Positions 1-8,634 of a stretch of DNA of 64,000 nucleotides are shown piece after piece; the first letter of the stretch is position 1, and each line of letters opens with the position of its first letter. The notes under the pieces are model-generated. The model made no database searches. It saw nothing but the letters and a program-made list of their open reading frames with translations, and was not told the origin of the DNA. The DNA lies in assembly GCF_009905615.1 (NCBI RefSeq), contig NZ_JAAAKW010000008.1:202809-266808 (forward strand). The letters run 5' to 3'. This DNA comes from Pseudomonas sp. SLFW (GTDB lineage Bacteria > Pseudomonadota > Gammaproteobacteria > Pseudomonadales > Pseudomonadaceae). The position numbers and the translations under genes were made by a program.

Positions 1-166
1 GTCCTGCGATGAACCAGTCTTCATCGGCAACGTATTGGACGGTCGTTGCCATGAGTTGGGGTTGTTTGCCCAATACTTCGGCAGTGAGCTGATTAATCAG
101 CACCATCGCTTTTTGACCGAGATCGGGATTGCGTGGGCCGGACAGCTGGAGCGTGATAGAAGGCAT
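1..166 (-). CDS. Tautomerase-family protein (5' part, cut by window edge)
   Basis: The reverse strand from 166 encodes MPSITLQLSGPRNPDLGQ and runs open to the window edge, so only about 55 N-terminal residues are visible. Proline directly after the initiator Met is the hallmark of the 4-oxalocrotonate tautomerase superfamily, where Pro-1 is the general base. The spacing of the following helix (QKAMVLINQLTAEVLGK) also fits that fold. A GAAAGGA ribosome site precedes the ATG. It is divergent from the LysR gene at 267, the classical arrangement of a LysR regulator and its target. The substrate is unknown. Confidence 0.72.
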   Translation of the reverse strand, partial: MPSITLQLSGPRNPDLGQKAMVLINQLTAEVLGKQPQLMATTVQYVADEDWFIAG

Positions 167-266
167 GACGGTGTCCTTTCTGTGGGTGGATGCCGATCAT
201 TCTGTGTGCACCCGTTCCATTGGAAAAGCCGTATGATGCGATGGTTGCCATCGGTTTATCGGGTGG

Positions 267-1151
267 ATGAATATGCGCGGTTTTGATTTCGAGCAGTTAA
301 GAACGCTGGTGGCGGTCGTTGATGCGGGCAGTATTTCAGCGGCTGTCTCCACCCGGTTTCTCTCGCAGTCCTCGCTGAGCGAGCAATTACGAAAGCTTGA
401 AGAGGCCGCCGGTGGGCAACTCCTCGTTCGCAGCAAAATGGGCGTGCAGACGACCGCTGTGGGCGAGCGCATGGTGGATCACGCGCGCAAAATCCTGGCG
501 TTGGCCGATGCGGCATGGCGTGACATGCACGGCATTCCGCTGGAAGGCGAACTTAACCTCGGCATCTCGGATTACTTCAGACCGAGTCATCTCATGGGAT
601 TGCTGAACCGGATCGCCCAGCAGCATCCGGGCTTACGGATTCGCACGCAGGTGGGCAAAAGCGATGAAGTCATGGCCGCCCACCGCAACGGTGCGCTTGA
701 CCTGGCGATCGTGATGCGGATTGTCGGGTCTGCGCCCGGAACACCCAGCGACGTAAGGGTGCTTCGCACAGAGCGTTTGATTTGGGTCATGGCCAACGGA
801 CAAAAGATGGCCTGCGAGCAAAAGCCCATCGAACTCGCCTTGCTGCCCGAGACCTGTTCGCTGCATCGGCTGGTACGTCAGCAACTCGACACGCACCGTC
901 GGCCGCATGTCATCGCCCATATCGCCTCAGGCGTCGCGGGCCTTCAGGCTGCTGTGGGAGCAGGGCTGGGCATTGGCTGCCTCAATGCATCGGCCTTGAT
1001 CGAACCGGGCATGGTGGAAGTGCCCAAAGGCTTTTTGCCTGCGCTGCCTGATGCTGAATTCGTGCTGCTGGAAACGAAGCAAAGCGACTCGAAGGCCAGC
1101 CTAAGATTGCAATCCATTGCCGAGGTTATCGCTGCGACGTTGGCGGTGTAA
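267..1151 (+). CDS. LysR-family transcriptional regulator
   Basis: This 294-residue protein has the LysR layout: an N-terminal winged helix-turn-helix at about residues 6-65 (FEQLRTLVAVVDAGSISAA, then a SQSSLSEQLRKLEE recognition helix) and a periplasmic-binding-protein-like effector domain after residue 95. The variant SISAA replaces the usual SFSAA. A second in-frame ATG at 273 has a slightly better spaced GTGGA, so the protein may start at MRGFDFEQ. It is transcribed away from the tautomerase gene and probably controls it. The inducer cannot be read from sequence. Confidence 0.88.
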   Translation: MNMRGFDFEQLRTLVAVVDAGSISAAVSTRFLSQSSLSEQLRKLEEAAGGQLLVRSKMGVQTTAVGERMVDHARKILALADAAWRDMHGIPLEGELNLGISDYFRPSHLMGLLNRIAQQHPGLRIRTQVGKSDEVMAAHRNGALDLAIVMRIVGSAPGTPSDVRVLRTERLIWVMANGQKMACEQKPIELALLPETCSLHRLVRQQLDTHRRPHVIAHIASGVAGLQAAVGAGLGIGCLNASALIEPGMVEVPKGFLPALPDAEFVLLETKQSDSKASLRLQSIAEVIAATLAV

Positions 1152-1235
1152 CCCGGATGACGTCGCGCGAGTGCGCCAGCCCGCATTCCGCGCATGGATC
1201 TGATGGCGACGTCCATCAGATCCATGCTCTGGCTA

Positions 1236-2042
1236 TCAAGAAAGGCGGTAGCGGGACGCGGGCTTGCCAGTTTGTGTCGCGGCGAAGAGTGCACCGCGAG
1301 CGCTGTCGTATTCACGCCATAAGTTCTCGTCGTCGACAGAGGGGAAGGTAATGTTTTCGCCGTGATCCAGACCTGCGAGCGCGGCGTCCACGCAGTTTTC
1401 AGTACTCATGATGGTGTCTTGACTCAGTGCTGACAGCGGAATACCCGACACGCTTTCAGACCAGATCTCGGTTGCGGTTGAGGCGGGCAGCACGACTTGC
1501 AGTTTCACGTTTGAGTGGGCTTTTGCCAACTCGTCCTGTATCCCTCGGCTGAACGCCAGCACGTAGGATTTTGTCCCGCTATAAACCGAACTGATCTCCC
1601 ACGAATGCACCGCCAGCACCGACGCGATGTTGATGATGGTGCCGTGGTTGCGTGCAACGAAGGCGGGCAAAACCGCGTGGGTCAAACGCGTCAACGAGAC
1701 GATATTCAACGCGATTTGCGACAGAGACACATCGACGGATGTGTCCGCCAACGCGCTTAGCCGGGCGACGCCCGCGTTGTTCACGAGCATCTGCACGCTG
1801 TCGTCACGGGTGAGCACCTCTTCCACTCTGGCTACATCTGCTTCTTTTTCCAGATCAGCAACCAGAGTGCGCACGTTGATACCGTGCTTCTCTGCCAAGT
1901 CATTGGCGAGTGCATTCAGGCGGTCTTCCCGACGAGCCACGAGAACCAGATCGAATCCGCGCGCCGCGAGGCGGTCAGCGTAGACGGCTCCAATACCCGA
2001 TGAAGCGCCAGTGACGACGGCGGTCTTTTTTGACGAATCCAT
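1236..2042 (-). CDS. Short-chain dehydrogenase/reductase (classical SDR)
   Basis: A 268-residue NAD(P)-dependent oxidoreductase of the classical SDR family. TGASSGIG at residues 11-18 is the cofactor loop, NNAG is at 88-91, and Ser141, Tyr154 and Lys158 (YSGTK) form the catalytic set. The start at 2042 is chosen because GGAG lies 7 bases upstream. An earlier in-frame start would add 11 residues encoded inside the operator region. It is divergent from the MarR gene at 2146 and the palindromes between them suggest that MarR represses it. The carbonyl substrate is unknown. Confidence 0.88.
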   Translation of the reverse strand: MDSSKKTAVVTGASSGIGAVYADRLAARGFDLVLVARREDRLNALANDLAEKHGINVRTLVADLEKEADVARVEEVLTRDDSVQMLVNNAGVARLSALADTSVDVSLSQIALNIVSLTRLTHAVLPAFVARNHGTIINIASVLAVHSWEISSVYSGTKSYVLAFSRGIQDELAKAHSNVKLQVVLPASTATEIWSESVSGIPLSALSQDTIMSTENCVDAALAGLDHGENITFPSVDDENLWREYDSARGALFAATQTGKPASRYRLS

Positions 2043-2056
2043 AGTGCTCTCCAAGG

Positions 2057-2088
2057 TTGAGTACTCAAGCAACAAGTTGAGGGCTCAA
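2057..2088. promoter_or_regulatory. Paired palindromic operators in the SDR/MarR divergent promoter
   Basis: TTGAGTACTCAA at 2057-2068 is a perfect 12-base palindrome. TTGAGGGCTCAA at 2077-2088 repeats the same arms with an imperfect centre, exactly 20 bases (about two helical turns) downstream. A weaker relative, TTGTGCTCAA, is at 2123-2132. MarR proteins commonly bind such TTG-N-CAA palindromes, so these are probably sites for the protein encoded at 2146, controlling both the SDR gene and itself. Confidence 0.6.
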
Positions 2089-2145
2089 GCATCTGCTCGA
2101 AAGGCAGGGGTTGTCAATGGTGTTGTGCTCAACCATTATTCAGAC

Positions 2146-2685
2146 ATGACGAAAATTTCTAGCAAGCTACCGGCGATTTCCCGGTCCTCCAGAATCGCGA
2201 CGGGCGAAGAAGATCTTTATCAATCGCTCGTCTGTACGAACACAGCGCTGCGGCTTGCTGCTCGGCGTCTGGGAAATTTGTATGACGAGGCTTTAGCGCC
2301 TCTAGGCCTGAAATCCACCCAAGTCTCTCTGTTGACCGAGATCGTGAGGATGGAGGCAGATAACGATGGGCAAGCTCCGACATTGCAGGATCTGGCAGTC
2401 AAACTCGCCATTCAGATCTCTGCACTCACGCACGCTTTGAAGCCCCTGATCAGGGACGGTTGGGTGGTGCTAAAGGTTGACGAACATGACAAGCGGACCA
2501 AGCGTGCTCTTCTGACGCCGGACGGCGTTGAACTGTGGCAGCGCGCACTGGTTTATTGGGCCACTGCCAACGAACGCGTCGAAGCGGTCATGGGCAGCGA
2601 TTCGGCTGCCGCGTTACGAGCTGCGGCAGACTTCGTGGCATCCGACGAGTTTCTTGTTGCCTACCGCGAAGATGATCAATCGTAG
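2146..2685 (+). CDS. MarR-family transcriptional regulator
   Basis: A 179-residue winged-helix protein of the MarR family. The N-terminal dimerisation helix (TALRLAARRLGNLYDEAL) is followed by a DNA-binding core with LQDLAVKLAIQISALTHAL and the wing DEHDKRTKRALLTPDG, which carries the family D-x-R-x-x-x-x-x-LT signature in slightly altered form. Position 2146 is preferred as start. The frame is open further upstream, but that part runs through the operator region and the SDR start. It probably represses the divergent SDR gene through the TTGAG/CTCAA palindromes. Confidence 0.85.
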   Translation: MTKISSKLPAISRSSRIATGEEDLYQSLVCTNTALRLAARRLGNLYDEALAPLGLKSTQVSLLTEIVRMEADNDGQAPTLQDLAVKLAIQISALTHALKPLIRDGWVVLKVDEHDKRTKRALLTPDGVELWQRALVYWATANERVEAVMGSDSAAALRAAADFVASDEFLVAYREDDQS

Positions 2686-2701
2686 CTATTCCGGCAGGCA
2701 T

Positions 2702-3643
2702 TCATGAGGAGCGAATTTCACAGCCCTCGCTGCGCTTGCCCTGCGGCACGCCGAGAGCATCGACGACTTCGTCGATGAAGCGTCTGACCTTTGCTGAGGG
2801 ACGACGGTCGGCGGGGTAGATCAGATTGACGGGGTAGGTAGGTCCTTCGAAGTCCTTGAAAAGTACAACCAGCTCTCCACGTTGCACATAGGGCATGAGC
2901 ACGTCTTCTACACAGAGCGTGATGCCGAAATCCGACAATGCTGCATTGACCTTGGCCAGGGTGTTATTGACCTTCAGTCGGCTGGTAATGGGGATTGTGA
3001 ACGCCTGCATGTTTTTGGTGAAGCGCCAGACTTTGTCCGTCATTCGATCGGAAAATAGATAGCCCAGACAGTCATGGTCCACGAGTTGCTCGGGGTGGAG
3101 CGGGGTCCCTTTGCGCGATAGATAAGCAGGCGATGCGCAGGCGAACATCCTGAAAGGTCTCAAACAGCGCTGCACTAACGCAGCGCTGTCGGCTAATTGC
3201 GGTTTACCCAGCCGGAAAACGACTTCGTATCCTTCTTCCACGATATTCACGAACCTGTCTGTCAGTTCAAGTTCGATTTCCGTTTCGGGATAGCGCGTCA
3301 GGTATTGGGTGAGGAACGGGATCAACCGATGTGAGCCGTAATTGTACGGTGCGCTGATTCTGATCTTCCCACGCGGCGTGGAGTTTGCCGCCAGTGCCAG
3401 CGCTTCAGCATCTTCAACGTCCTTCAGGATTGCCTTGCAGCGCGAATAATATTCTTCACCCAAGGCGGTCAAGCTTTGACGGCGAGTGGTCCGGGTGATG
3501 AGTTTGAGACCTAGTTGTGATTCCAGGTTTCCTACCTGTTTGGCAATCAGCTGCGGAGTGACGCCTAGCAGTGCTGCTGCTGCGGAGAAAGAGCTTGCCT
3601 CTGCTGCTGCGACGAAGGCGGCCATGCTTTTCAGCTTATCCAT
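2702..3643 (-). CDS. LysR-family transcriptional regulator
   Basis: A 313-residue LysR regulator of the CrgA/DsdC-like clade: MDKLKSMAAFVAAAEASSFS begins the helix-turn-helix, TPQLIAKQVGNLES is the recognition helix, and an RTTRRQSLTALGEEYY stretch precedes the effector domain (GKIRISAPYNYGSHRL). The start at 3643 has AAAGG 8 bases upstream; a longer frame adds 14 unlikely residues. It ends 16 bases from the convergent MarR gene and is divergent from the gene at 3768. Its target may be that neighbour, although no operator was recognised between them. Confidence 0.87.
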   Translation of the reverse strand: MDKLKSMAAFVAAAEASSFSAAAALLGVTPQLIAKQVGNLESQLGLKLITRTTRRQSLTALGEEYYSRCKAILKDVEDAEALALAANSTPRGKIRISAPYNYGSHRLIPFLTQYLTRYPETEIELELTDRFVNIVEEGYEVVFRLGKPQLADSAALVQRCLRPFRMFACASPAYLSRKGTPLHPEQLVDHDCLGYLFSDRMTDKVWRFTKNMQAFTIPITSRLKVNNTLAKVNAALSDFGITLCVEDVLMPYVQRGELVVLFKDFEGPTYPVNLIYPADRRPSAKVRRFIDEVVDALGVPQGKRSEGCEIRSS

Positions 3644-3767
3644 ATTTACAACCTTTGGTTGCCAATGTTGTTCTATGTCGGGCATTTATCTTGAAAATCT
3701 TCCTGCTTAACATCGCTCGGGTCAATCAATGCAAGCGCCTTGCGCTTCACAGAGCGGAGATATGGAA

Positions 3768-4211
3768 ATGGTGAACATATCGCATGAAACGACTGAGGAT
3801 GCGGAGCGTCGGCTATTACGCGTCATGACCCAGGCGCGCGTCCGATTCTTTACCGGCACGTATGCGTTTTTGGAGTTTCCTTTGTCATCTTTCCCGGGAG
3901 CCGTACATCCCGACGCACTGGCACTCGTTCGAGATGACAAGGTGTGGAGTCAGTTGGTCCCCTGCGAAGCCTCCGAGCAGGAGCTTTTTGGCGTCTTCCG
4001 TTTCCATTTTCCTCACGGTATCGACAACAGCGGGTTCGTGGGCTGGTTGGCCAGTCGACTGAAACAGCGCTTTGGGACTGGCGTTTTCGTGACTTGCGGC
4101 CAGCACCAGGATGAGGGGGGAATCTTTGATTATTGGGGCGTTCCGGCGAGTCTGGCTTCGGATGTCTTTACAGAGATCCAGGCATTGGTTGACGGCTGCA
4201 TGGCCGAGTAG
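3768..4211 (+). CDS. Conserved hypothetical protein, DUF6196-like
   Basis: A 147-residue soluble protein beginning MVNISHETTEDAERRLLRVM. The ISxETxxxAExRL opening, the aromatic FFTGTYAFLEFP segment and the C-terminal DYWGVPASLASDVF stretch resemble what I remember of the DUF6196 family; I cannot verify this by search. No signal peptide or membrane segment is seen. The start at 3768 is chosen because GGAG lies 8 bases upstream, whereas the ATG at 3762 would sit almost on that site. It is divergent from the LysR gene at 2702-3643. No function is known. Confidence 0.65.
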   Translation: MVNISHETTEDAERRLLRVMTQARVRFFTGTYAFLEFPLSSFPGAVHPDALALVRDDKVWSQLVPCEASEQELFGVFRFHFPHGIDNSGFVGWLASRLKQRFGTGVFVTCGQHQDEGGIFDYWGVPASLASDVFTEIQALVDGCMAE

Positions 4212-4423
4212 ATGCAGGAGAGCAATACGGTAACCGTATTCGCTTGCCCATGTGGCTGCTGGCCGATATCCGTCGGTTTTCAAGAATCGGCTTTAGAGCA
4301 GGATGCTTGCGCCACCTAGCGGAATTCGGGAAGCGGTCTACGTGCTACGAAACCCGCTACGCGGAATTCGCCCAGATGCGGAGCCGTTTAGGGCCCAGCA
4401 AGAGCCCCAAAAAACGCCATATC

Positions 4424-5737
4424 CTAAACGTGGTCGGCGCGGACACAAGTTTTAGCATCTAGCGCAGCCGCACGGCGGCTGCTCTTGAGAGCAATGGGTG
4501 CCATCTGGCTGCGGTCCAGTTCTTTTTCCCAGCCCGCGATTACCAGTGCTGCCACAGCGTTGCCAATAATATTGGTGAGCGAACGGCACTCGGCCATGAA
4601 ACGATCAATCCCCAGAATCAATACCATGGCAGCCACGGGCACGGTTGGCACCACAGCCAGGCTGGCGGCCAATGCCACGAAACCTGCGCCCACTACCGCA
4701 CCGGCGCCCTTGGACGTGAGCATTGCCACGGCGAGCAGGGTGAGTTGCTGTTCCATCGTCAGCTCGATGTTGGTTGCTTGGGCAAGAAACAGCACCGCCA
4801 GCGTCATGTAGATGTTGGTGCCGTCCAGGTTGAAGGTGTAGCCCGTGGGCACGACGATACCTACGACACCGCGAGAGGCCCCCAGACTTTCCAACTTCTG
4901 GATCAGCTGTGGTAGCGCCGATTCCGATGAGCTGGTGCCCAGCACGATCAACAGTTCGGACTTGAGATACGCCAGCAGTTTGAAGATGCTGAAACCGCTG
5001 TGACGGGCAATGCTGCCCAGCACCACGAAGATGAAGAACAGCGCCGTGACATAGAACGTGCCGACCAACTTCAACAGGGGTAGCAACGAGCCCAGGCCGT
5101 ACTTGCCGATAGTGAAAGCCATGGCTCCAAATGCACCGACAGGGGCTACCCGACTGATGATGCCGACAATGCGAAAGAACACTTCGCTGGTCTGATTTAT
5201 CAGGCCTGTCAGCGGTCTGGCTTTTTCACCCACCATCACCAGTGCCACGCCGAACAGCACCGAGACGAACAGTACTGGCAAAATCTCGCCTTGGGTGAAC
5301 GCCTCGAAAAAGGTCGCCGGAATCACGTGCAACAAAAAGCCGACAATGCCCTCGCCATGTTGCGACTGGCCCACATAACCGGCGATCGTCGAGCGATCCA
5401 GCGTCGCCACATCTACATTGAATCCGCTTCCTGGTTGCAGCAAATGCGCAGCGATCAGGCCGATCACCAGCGCAATGCTCGATACCACTTCAAAATACAA
5501 CAGCGCTTTGCCTCCGACTCGTCCAACCTGTTTCACGTCATGCATGCTGGCAATACCGGAGACAACAGTACAAAAGATGATCGGCCCGATGATCATCTTG
5601 ATCAGCTTGATAAAACCGTCCCCCAAAGGCTTCAGGTCCACCCCGACCTGAGGCCAGAGTTTTCCCAATAACACGCCTAGCACCAGAGCTAGCACGACTT
5701 GTACATACAGGGTTCCCAGCAGTTTTCTAATTATCAT
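4424..5737 (-). CDS. dctA: Dicarboxylate/amino acid:cation symporter, DctA-like
   Basis: A 437-residue inner-membrane carrier of the DAACS (glutamate/C4-dicarboxylate) family. It has repeated hydrophobic helices, the serine-rich hairpin GTSSSESALPQ, the substrate/cation motif FNLDGTNIYMT, the second hairpin SKGAGAVVGAGF and the final DRFMAECRSLTNIIGN helix. This matches DctA, which imports succinate, fumarate and malate with sodium or protons, but glutamate-type paralogues cannot be excluded. The ATG at 5737 starts the usual MIIRKLLGTLYVQV N-terminus; a GTG 11 codons upstream is less likely. It stands alone, with a long upstream region. Confidence 0.85.
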   Translation of the reverse strand: MIIRKLLGTLYVQVVLALVLGVLLGKLWPQVGVDLKPLGDGFIKLIKMIIGPIIFCTVVSGIASMHDVKQVGRVGGKALLYFEVVSSIALVIGLIAAHLLQPGSGFNVDVATLDRSTIAGYVGQSQHGEGIVGFLLHVIPATFFEAFTQGEILPVLFVSVLFGVALVMVGEKARPLTGLINQTSEVFFRIVGIISRVAPVGAFGAMAFTIGKYGLGSLLPLLKLVGTFYVTALFFIFVVLGSIARHSGFSIFKLLAYLKSELLIVLGTSSSESALPQLIQKLESLGASRGVVGIVVPTGYTFNLDGTNIYMTLAVLFLAQATNIELTMEQQLTLLAVAMLTSKGAGAVVGAGFVALAASLAVVPTVPVAAMVLILGIDRFMAECRSLTNIIGNAVAALVIAGWEKELDRSQMAPIALKSSRRAAALDAKTCVRADHV

Positions 5738-5979
5738 TGTTGTTATCTCGCGACGTTTTTTGGGCAACACGGTGCCGCCGCGGGCACGAGAGCGCCTGCG
5801 AGGTTAATGCCGTGATCGGTGGTGTATGAAGTTCAGGTGAGGGAGGGCGGGACTTTATCAAGCAGCCACTGCGCTACTCCCCCGGCGATTGAACATTCGA
5901 AAGACTCCGTTGAGTAAGTCGACTCATCCTGAAATCGGTCGGCGTTGCGGGCAAGAGTCAAAACGTGGAGGAGGCGTTC

Positions 5980-6063
5980 ATGAAGTGTGTGGCAAGCTCA
6001 AAAACTACGGCCGATGCACTCTGCCTGTACACCGGGGGGGGGGGGGCAGAATCAGGTGTCTGA
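5980..6063 (+). CDS. Possible tiny ORF crossing a 13-G tract (very uncertain)
   Basis: A well-placed GGAGGAGG lies 6 bases before an ATG at 5980, opening a 27-codon frame (MKCVASSKTTADALCLYTGG...) that runs through the G tract at 6034-6046 and stops at 6061. With one G fewer the frame would continue another 20-odd codons, to a 49-residue product ending LGFDIK. No similarity is recognised. The rest of the 5738-6314 gap holds no recognisable gene. It may be a decayed remnant rather than a gene. Confidence 0.15.
   Translation: MKCVASSKTTADALCLYTGGGGAESGV
6034..6046. repeat. Homopolymer of 13 G residues
   Basis: Thirteen consecutive G bases interrupt otherwise mixed sequence in the gap between the dicarboxylate symporter and the HxlR gene. 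Tracts this long are unstable during replication and also prone to miscounting during sequencing. Confidence 0.95.
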
Positions 6064-6314
6064 TCTGATCGGATACGTTTTAAGTTTGCTGGTCGCGCAG
6101 GAGGTTCGCCTCGGATTTGACATTAAATAATGGGTGCATTCAGTCAATAATTTTCCATCGCGTGCACTTGTTATATCTAGCTTCCTTCGTTCCGGCCGAT
6201 AGTAAGAAGATGCATCGGTAAGGTGCTTAGTACGTTCAATCCAGCCCGTCGAGAAACTTATTCTTTGAGCGTCCGCATATTTCCTTATCCGAAGTGCGCA
6301 CACCCAGCACTTAG

Positions 6315-6677
6315 CTACGACACGGCATCCTGTTCCGCAAAAATCCGCGCCATCTCTACCGCATACTCAGTCCCCCATATACACAGCGGAATGATCGCCT
6401 GCGCCAGACTCCGGCCGAGTGGCGTCAAGGTGTAATCCACACGTGGAGGCACCTCCTGATAGTCCGTTCGCGCCAGCACGCGATCGGCTTCCAGGTCTTT
6501 TAGCGACTGGATCAGCACTTTGTCGCTCACGCCCGGTATCAGCCGTTTCAACTCGCCATAGCGCTTCGCGCCGTCCCTCAGGAAAAAAAGGACCAACGGT
6601 TTCCATTTGCCGGAGATGACGCGCAGCGTGGCGTTGAGCCCACATCCGGTGTCGCAGATTTCAGGTGATGTCGTCAT
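6315..6677 (-). CDS. HxlR-family transcriptional regulator
   Basis: A 120-residue winged-helix protein of the HxlR family. The diagnostic segment ISGKWKPLVLFFL is followed by the recognition region FGELKR-type RYGELKRLIPGVSDKVL, a wing (PRVDYTLTPLG) and a C-terminal helix used for dimerisation. Two cysteines near the start (CDTGCG) could make it redox- or electrophile-responsive, as in related HypR/YodB-type regulators; this is inference. It is divergent from the SDR gene at 6793, with repeated GTACTTAC/GCATACTT elements in between, and probably controls it. Confidence 0.88.
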   Translation of the reverse strand: MTTSPEICDTGCGLNATLRVISGKWKPLVLFFLRDGAKRYGELKRLIPGVSDKVLIQSLKDLEADRVLARTDYQEVPPRVDYTLTPLGRSLAQAIIPLCIWGTEYAVEMARIFAEQDAVS

Positions 6678-6792
6678 TTTTTAGGTACTTACCAAAATGT
6701 GCATACTTGTCGTTAGGTTATCAGCGCCGCATCCTGATTTCCAAGCGAGCCGTTCCTCGGCTTGAGCAGAAACTCATTGAAGGATGCACGAC

Positions 6793-7527
6793 ATGACCCG
6801 ATTGAATGGCAAAACCGCAGTGATCACTGGTGGCGCAACCGGCATTGGCCGCGCCGCCGCAAAACGCTTTATCGAGGAGGGCGCTTTCGTGTTCATCTTC
6901 GGTCGTCGGCAAGACGCGCTCGACGCGGCGGTGGCCGAGCTTGGCCCAAACGCCCGCGCGGTGAAAGGCTCGGTGTCTGATCCTGCCGACCTTGACCGGC
7001 TTTACGCCGCCGTGAAAGCCGAGCGCGGCACCCTCGATATCGTCTTCGCCAATGCGGGTGCAGGTAGCCCGCTGCCGCTCGGCAGTATCACCGCCGAGCA
7101 CATTGACGACACCTTCGACACCAATGTGAAAGGGACGATTTTCACGGTCCAGCAAGCGCTGCCGCTGATGGGCGAAGGCGGTTCGATTATCCTGACCGGG
7201 TCGAGCGCGGGCACCACCGGCGCCCCGGCCATGAGCGCCTACAGCGCCAGCAAAGCGGCCGTGCGCAACCTCGCGCGGTCCTGGGCCGAAGACCTCAAAG
7301 GCACCGGCATCCGGGTCAATGTCTTGTCACCCGGTGCGACGGCCACTGAACTCGCCAAGGCTGCGCTGGGGGAAGAGGGCCAGAAGGTCTACGCGTCGAT
7401 GACCCCGCTCCAGCGCATGGCTGATCCCGCAGAGATCGGAGCGGCCGCAGCGTTTCTTGCCTCGTCGGACAGCAGTTTCATGACTGCCAGCGAAGTGGCC
7501 GTCGACGGCGGCCTCGCCCAACTCTGA
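6793..7527 (+). CDS. Short-chain dehydrogenase/reductase
   Basis: A 244-residue classical SDR. TGGATGIG at residues 11-18 binds the cofactor, FANAG is the NNAG equivalent, and SAYSASKAAV supplies catalytic Tyr and Lys. The conserved C-terminus DGGLAQL closes the fold. GAAGGA sits 8 bases before the ATG at 6793, so the ATG at 6784, which overlaps that site, is rejected. It is probably induced through the divergent HxlR regulator. A degenerate copy of its last 220 bases, including the downstream stem-loop, occurs at 30402-30670. Confidence 0.88.
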   Translation: MTRLNGKTAVITGGATGIGRAAAKRFIEEGAFVFIFGRRQDALDAAVAELGPNARAVKGSVSDPADLDRLYAAVKAERGTLDIVFANAGAGSPLPLGSITAEHIDDTFDTNVKGTIFTVQQALPLMGEGGSIILTGSSAGTTGAPAMSAYSASKAAVRNLARSWAEDLKGTGIRVNVLSPGATATELAKAALGEEGQKVYASMTPLQRMADPAEIGAAAAFLASSDSSFMTASEVAVDGGLAQL

Positions 7528-7535
7528 TCCACTGC

Positions 7536-7576
7536 GCCCGACGGGATTTCTCATCCGATCGTCGAAGCCGTCGGGC
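7536..7576 (+). terminator. Stem-loop after the SDR gene
   Basis: GCCCGACGG at 7536-7544 pairs with CCGTCGGGC at 7568-7576, just after the SDR stop codon. There is no U-run, so termination would be weak or Rho-assisted. The same stem sequence recurs after the SDR remnant near 30630-30665. Confidence 0.45.
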
Positions 7577-7628
7577 CTTGGAGAATTGGGATATCACGCT
7601 GTTCACGCCATGGCAGCCACAACTGCCC

Positions 7629-8546
7629 TCATCCCAGCTCGCTCGCCAAGTGTTGCGCTACCCAGTCCGAAAACGCCCGCGTTTTGTTGGGGGTGCCTGA
7701 GGTGGCTGGCGTGATCACATAGACGGCCCCCCGGTCATCCAGTTGCCAGTCCGGAATGACCTCCACGAGGCTGCCTTCCCTGAGGTGGGCATCGACGTAC
7801 CAGCGTGTCGAGTGCAGAACACCCAGTCCCTCCAGTGCAGCTTCTATCAGCAGTTCAGGTTCCTCGGAAGCCAGAAGGCCGCGAACGGATACGACTTCGC
7901 GACGCTGTGCTGGCTGAGTGAACGCCCAACGGTAGGGATTGCTGTTGCGGGTGTTGCACAGGCAGGGAACCCCGGCGAGGTCTTGAGGCGCCTGAAGGTG
8001 GGGATGTCGCATCAGAAAGGCCGGTGATGCGCAAATGACCCGGCGACGCTCCGCCACCTTGCGTGCAACCAGTCGAGAGTCAGCTAATACGCCCAGTCGG
8101 ATGGCAAGGTCGTAATGCTCGCCGATCAGGTCAACGAAGCGGTTACTCGTATCGGCTTCGATCGTGACCAATGGATGTGCACGCAGGAACCCCACGATCA
8201 GCGGCGTCATCCAGCGCCTGGCAAAACTGCCAGGCAACGAGATCCGCAGATGCCCGCGTACTTGGCCGTCGACCTGCTCTGCCGCTTCCCGGCCCGCAGA
8301 CTGGAGCCCGTCGAGCAATGGCCTGATCCGCGCAAGATAGCGTTGACCGGCTTCAGTGAGCGCCACTTTGCGGGTGCTGCGGTCGGCGAGACGCACGCCC
8401 AGGCGGGCTTCCATCGCACTCAACCTGCGGGACACCGCAGTGGCATCCCGACCTATTTGTCGACCCGCCGCTGAAAACGATCCGGTGTCGGCCAAGGCAA
8501 CAAACGCCGAAAGCTCATTCAAATCGGAGAAAAAGGATTCCTGCAT
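7629..8546 (-). CDS. LysR-family transcriptional regulator
   Basis: A 305-residue LysR protein of the CrgA/DsdC-like group: the DLNELSAFVALADTGSFSAA helix-turn-helix region, a RDATAVSRRLSAMEARLG recognition segment, and an effector domain beginning GHLRISLPGSFARRW. The C-terminus (GRAFSDWVAQHL-like) matches the family. It is divergent from the reductase gene at 8635 with an 88-base shared promoter, the standard layout for a LysR activator and its target. The inducer is unknown, but quinones or other electrophiles are plausible given the neighbour. Confidence 0.88.
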   Translation of the reverse strand: MQESFFSDLNELSAFVALADTGSFSAAGRQIGRDATAVSRRLSAMEARLGVRLADRSTRKVALTEAGQRYLARIRPLLDGLQSAGREAAEQVDGQVRGHLRISLPGSFARRWMTPLIVGFLRAHPLVTIEADTSNRFVDLIGEHYDLAIRLGVLADSRLVARKVAERRRVICASPAFLMRHPHLQAPQDLAGVPCLCNTRNSNPYRWAFTQPAQRREVVSVRGLLASEEPELLIEAALEGLGVLHSTRWYVDAHLREGSLVEVIPDWQLDDRGAVYVITPATSGTPNKTRAFSDWVAQHLASELG

Positions 8547-8634
8547 TTTTCACATCTATGAACGGTAGGATCTTCGTATTCTGTCTCAAAACGCAGCATT
8601 TCATAATGGCCTCCTGTCATTTCTGGAGAGCCTT

